Shown here: positions 6,526 through 8,800 of the stretch, one piece after another
Position numbering within the stretch: position 1 is the first letter of the stretch
Layout: every line of letters starts with the position of its first letter
Source: an uncultured bacterium
Lineage (GTDB): Bacteria > Patescibacteriota > Minisyncoccia > Phycocordibacterales > UBA9973
NCBI GenBank assembly: GCA_903907175.1
Contig: CAIVNB010000080.1
Location: forward strand, 1-8,800
Direction: 5' to 3'
DNA length: 8,800 nt
Notes under the pieces: model-generated
What the model saw: only the letters and a program-made list of their open reading frames with translations
Told to the model about the DNA's origin: nothing
Database searches by the model: none
Program-made: the position numbers and the translations under genes

Positions 6526-6945
6526 TTATGTGATCACACCTTTTATTGACAAGTTTTCTTTCTTAACTGAGAAGATAATTTTATTAAAAAACATATAGTT
6601 TACGGTTGCTGTGCAAAAGGTTATCACAACTTGAGAACAAAGATACCAAAAACCTATAATATCCACAAAAAAATACATTAATAGTGTATTTAAACCAAGC
6701 ATGACTAAATTAAATAGAAAAAAAACAGAAAATTGTAAATGTATCCCCTTAGTAGAATAATCCTTAAACGAAAAGAATTTATGCATACAATAGCTAATTA
6801 TAATCCCACAACAAAAAGAAATAATAGATGATATCAGATACCATAGATTAAATTTCTGAACTAAGAGGTAAAGTATCGCCCAAACAGACAAAGAAGACAC
6901 CGCTCCAGAAAATATATATCTAAAGATCTTATAATTTTTAATCAT
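6526..6945 (-). CDS. GtrA family membrane protein
   Basis: The 139-residue protein has four membrane segments (about 10-30, 33-53, 70-93, 98-120), the size and topology of the GtrA family. Family-like features are FRYIFSGAVSSLSVWAILY near the N-terminus, HKFFSFKD (55-62) in the cytoplasmic loop after segment 2, and NYMFFNKIIF (116-125) after segment 4. GtrA proteins are associated with flipping polyprenyl-phosphate-linked sugars or otherwise supporting cell-surface glycan synthesis. The exact activity here is unknown. It is divergent from the nucleotide-sugar genes starting at 7025, with only 79 bases between them, which supports a shared role in surface glycosylation. The ATG at 6945 follows a TATTAT box by 7 bases. 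The stop is about 17 bases upstream of the pilin -10 element. Confidence 0.85.
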   Translation of the reverse strand: MIKNYKIFRYIFSGAVSSLSVWAILYLLVQKFNLWYLISSIISFCCGIIISYCMHKFFSFKDYSTKGIHLQFSVFFLFNLVMLGLNTLLMYFFVDIIGFWYLCSQVVITFCTATVNYMFFNKIIFSVKKENLSIKGVIT

Positions 6946-6952
6946 AATAATG

Positions 6953-6961
6953 ATAATAACA
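6953..6961 (-). promoter_or_regulatory. Candidate extended -10 element of the GtrA gene
   Basis: TGTTATTAT on the minus strand ends 7 bases before the GtrA ATG, so transcription would start at or next to the start codon. The spacer is CATTATT, like the ATT-rich leader of the pilin gene. No Shine-Dalgarno motif or clear -35 box is visible. Confidence 0.4.
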
Positions 6962-7011
6962 CATAAAATTTAAAAACTACTAAAAATTGCTAAAAAAAAC
7001 ATTTTTATATA

Positions 7012-7020
7012 TCATATAAT
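7012..7020 (+). promoter_or_regulatory. Candidate -10 element of the rmlB-like operon
   Basis: TCATATAAT contains a perfect TATAAT and differs by one base from the TGATATAAT found before pilD and the membrane-protein gene. It ends only 4 bases before the ATG at 7025, slightly closer than ideal for a leaderless start at the A. Another AT box lies at 7006-7013. The 79-base gap to the GtrA gene therefore carries divergent promoters. Confidence 0.35.
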
Positions 7021-7024
7021 TAAT

Positions 7025-7993
7025 ATGAAAATACTTGTTACGGGAGGAGCGGGTTTTATAGGTTCAAACTTCATCCATTATATTCTAGGCAAATACAAAG
7101 ACTATAAAATAATCAATTTAGATAAGCTAACTTATGCTGGGAATTTAGACAATTTGAAAGAAGTAGAGGTAAAATTCAAAGAAAGATATGAATTTATAAA
7201 AGGAGACATTTGTGATCAACCACTGGTAGATAAAATTGTAAGTGAAGTTGATGTAATTGTTAACTTTGCAGCAGAAAGTCATGTAGACAAGAGTATCGAA
7301 AACCCCGACACATTTCTTGAAACAAATATAATTGGAACCCATACCCTTTTAAAATCAGCATTGAAAAATAATAAAAAAAGATTCCACCACATTTCGACAG
7401 ATGAGGTTTTTGGAACTTTAGATTTCAACAATAAAAAATTTAATGAATTTACTCCTTATGATCCTAGAAGCCCGTATTCTGCCTCAAAGGCATCCTCTGA
7501 TCACCTTGTAATGGCTTATTTTCATACCTATGGTCTTCCAGTGACAATATCAAACTGTTCAAATAATTATGGCCCTTACCAATTTCCAGAAAAAATTATT
7601 CCCCTATTTATATTAAATACTCTTAACGATAGGCCTCTACCAATATATGGTAATGGAAAAAATGTAAGAGATTATATTTTTGTAGAAGACCATTGTCGAG
7701 CAATAGATTTAGTCCTACACAATGGCAAGATAGGCGAAAAATATTGTTTTGGTGGCGATAAAGAGATGAATGGGATAGAGATAGCAGACACTATACTCAA
7801 GGTACTAGGCAAACCTGACACATTGAAAGAGTTTGTAAAAGATAGGCCTGGACATGATATGCGCTATGCTATAGACTTTACAAAAGCAAAAAAGGAATTG
7901 GGCTGGAAACCATTAGTCACTTTCCCCGAAGGAATCGAAAAAACAATTGAATGGTATAAAAACAATGAGACTTGGTGGAAAAAACTTATATGA
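7025..7993 (+). CDS. rmlB: dTDP-glucose (or UDP-glucose) 4,6-dehydratase, RmlB-like
   Basis: This short-chain dehydrogenase/reductase converts NDP-glucose to NDP-4-keto-6-deoxyglucose, the first committed step towards L-rhamnose and other deoxysugars. The 322-residue protein is complete. It has the NAD-binding TGGAGFIGS (6-14), LTYAGNLDNL (35-44), AAESHVDKSI (82-91), the catalytic STDEVFG with T125, D126 and E127, and YSASK with Y151 and K155. NCSNNYGPYQFPEK (177-190), the GNGKNVRDYIFVEDHC segment (209-224) and RPGHDMRYAID (274-284) also match RmlB closely. The TDE triad marks the dehydratase rather than an epimerase. Sequence cannot fully decide between dTDP and UDP as carrier, which matters because the next gene is of the type that in plants and Mimivirus works on UDP sugars. 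It overlaps the next gene by ATGA, implying translational coupling. Confidence 0.93.
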   Translation: MKILVTGGAGFIGSNFIHYILGKYKDYKIINLDKLTYAGNLDNLKEVEVKFKERYEFIKGDICDQPLVDKIVSEVDVIVNFAAESHVDKSIENPDTFLETNIIGTHTLLKSALKNNKKRFHHISTDEVFGTLDFNNKKFNEFTPYDPRSPYSASKASSDHLVMAYFHTYGLPVTISNCSNNYGPYQFPEKIIPLFILNTLNDRPLPIYGNGKNVRDYIFVEDHCRAIDLVLHNGKIGEKYCFGGDKEMNGIEIADTILKVLGKPDTLKEFVKDRPGHDMRYAIDFTKAKKELGWKPLVTFPEGIEKTIEWYKNNETWWKKLI

Positions 7994-8800
7994 AATATTT
8001 AATCTTTGGTAATGGATATTTAGGTAATAAATACAAAAAGTTTCTGGAAAATGAAGCGGAAATTTCTAATGCAGACATAGGAAACATAGAAGAAGTAAGA
8101 ACTGTATTAGATGAAAAAAAACCAGAAGTTGTAATAAATTGCGCAGGTCGTACCGGTCGTCCAAATATAGATTGGTGTGAAATTGATGGCAATAAAGAAG
8201 AAACTATGTATTCAAACGTTGTAGGTCCTTTGGTGCTAGCCAAGGAATGCTCTTTAAATAATATTTTTATGGTCCATTTAGGTAGTGGTTGTATTTATCA
8301 AGGAGATAATAAAGGAAAAGGTTTTACTGAAGAGGATATCCCAAACTTGAAAGACATCCCAAGCTTTTATTCTTTAACAAAATTTATGTCTGAATATATG
8401 CTCAAACAATTTCCAATATTGCAATTAAGATTGAGAATGCCTGTTGATAGCACAAAAAGTTCAAGAAATTTCATAACTAAAATAACTACCTATGAAAAAG
8501 TTATCAATGAAGCAAATTCCATAACAGTCATTGATGATTTAGTAAAAACAACAATTGAACTTATAAAAAGAAAAAGGACTGGTATTTATAATGTGACAAA
8601 CAGAGGCAGTATTACTCACAAAGAAATACTAGATAAATACAAAGAACTGGTTGATAAAAATTTTAAATACACATTACTCGACACAAAAGATTTAAAAACG
8701 AAGGCTGGTAGATCCAACTGTGTACTGAATACTGACAAGTTAAAAAAAGAAGGGATAGAACTACCTGAAATACATAAAATAATAGAAGATATATTAAAAA
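7990..8800 (+). CDS. NRS/ER-type bifunctional NDP-4-keto-6-deoxyglucose 3,5-epimerase/4-reductase (3' end outside window)
   Basis: The frame is open from the ATG at 7990, which overlaps the preceding TGA stop as ATGA, to the window edge: 270 codons without a stop. The N-terminus MKYLIFGNGYLGNK has the GxGxxG dinucleotide-binding turn (7-12). INCAGRTGRPNIDWCE (49-64) closely matches the signature of plant NRS/ER, the C-terminal domain of plant RHM, and Mimivirus L780, including the TGRPN-DWCE block. GSGCIYQ (98-104) holds the Ser/Cys region, and YSLTK gives the SDR Y127/K131 pair. LRMPVD (148-153), RNFITKIT.YEKV (159-171), GIYNVTN (198-204) and RSN (241-243) are also shared as I recall the plant sequences. 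The family both epimerises C3/C5 and reduces C4, yielding NDP-L-rhamnose. Plant homologues are about 300 residues, so the stop is expected just past the edge. A simple RmlD-like reductase is the alternative. Confidence 0.85.
   Translation, partial: MKYLIFGNGYLGNKYKKFLENEAEISNADIGNIEEVRTVLDEKKPEVVINCAGRTGRPNIDWCEIDGNKEETMYSNVVGPLVLAKECSLNNIFMVHLGSGCIYQGDNKGKGFTEEDIPNLKDIPSFYSLTKFMSEYMLKQFPILQLRLRMPVDSTKSSRNFITKITTYEKVINEANSITVIDDLVKTTIELIKRKRTGIYNVTNRGSITHKEILDKYKELVDKNFKYTLLDTKDLKTKAGRSNCVLNTDKLKKEGIELPEIHKIIEDILK

Noticed and set aside
7986..8243. Minus-strand open frame of 85 codons at the right end
   Set aside because: It is antisense to the NRS/ER-like gene, whose plus-strand frame is open to the edge and carries family motifs.

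Overview
The window is AT-rich, densely packed and read mostly from the minus strand. Small compact genes, a CPR-style type IV pilus locus, short intergenic gaps and the lack of clear Shine-Dalgarno motifs suggest a Candidate Phyla Radiation (Patescibacteria, perhaps Parcubacteria-like) genome. This is an inference from gene content and style, since no marker gene for exact placement is present. The standard genetic code is used: TGA is a stop in the rmlB-like gene.

Layout. (1) Positions 1-155 hold no convincing gene but contain GC-rich perfect hairpins and nested repeats. (2) Positions 156-242 encode a tRNA-Ser(GGA) on the minus strand. Its 5' end overlaps the last codons of a small membrane protein (220-738) resembling ECF-transporter S components. 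(3) Positions 748-6003 form one minus-strand operon, read from right to left: prepilin peptidase (pilD), a GspH/FimT-like pseudopilin, a PilW/GspJ-like one, a PilV/GspI-like one, a PilX/GspK-like one, then a complete NAD-dependent DNA ligase (ligA). Gaps are 1-18 bases. (4) Positions 6083-6454 encode a type IV pilin with its own promoter region and an (ATT)8 microsatellite directly before the start codon. (5) Positions 6526-6945 encode a GtrA-family membrane protein. (6) Divergently, on the plus strand, an rmlB-like nucleotide-sugar 4,6-dehydratase (7025-7993) overlaps by four bases a gene that runs off the right edge (7990 onward). That last gene closely resembles the bifunctional 3,5-epimerase/4-reductase known from plants (NRS/ER) and Mimivirus (L780).

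How the genes work together. PilD would cleave and methylate the prepilins encoded around it. The four minor pseudopilins would prime or cap a pilus whose main subunit may be the 123-residue pilin. The two plus-strand genes together could make activated L-rhamnose from NDP-glucose in two proteins instead of the usual bacterial RmlB/RmlC/RmlD set. GtrA proteins act in membrane steps of polyprenyl-linked sugar transfer, so the right end looks like the edge of a surface-glycan locus.

The main points for a second look are the plant/virus-type rhamnose module, extended -10 boxes lying 4-8 bases from start codons (suggesting leaderless mRNAs), the microsatellite before the pilin gene, the CDS/tRNA overlap, and the structured element downstream of the tRNA. 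I see no CRISPR array, insertion sequence, rRNA or obvious defence system.
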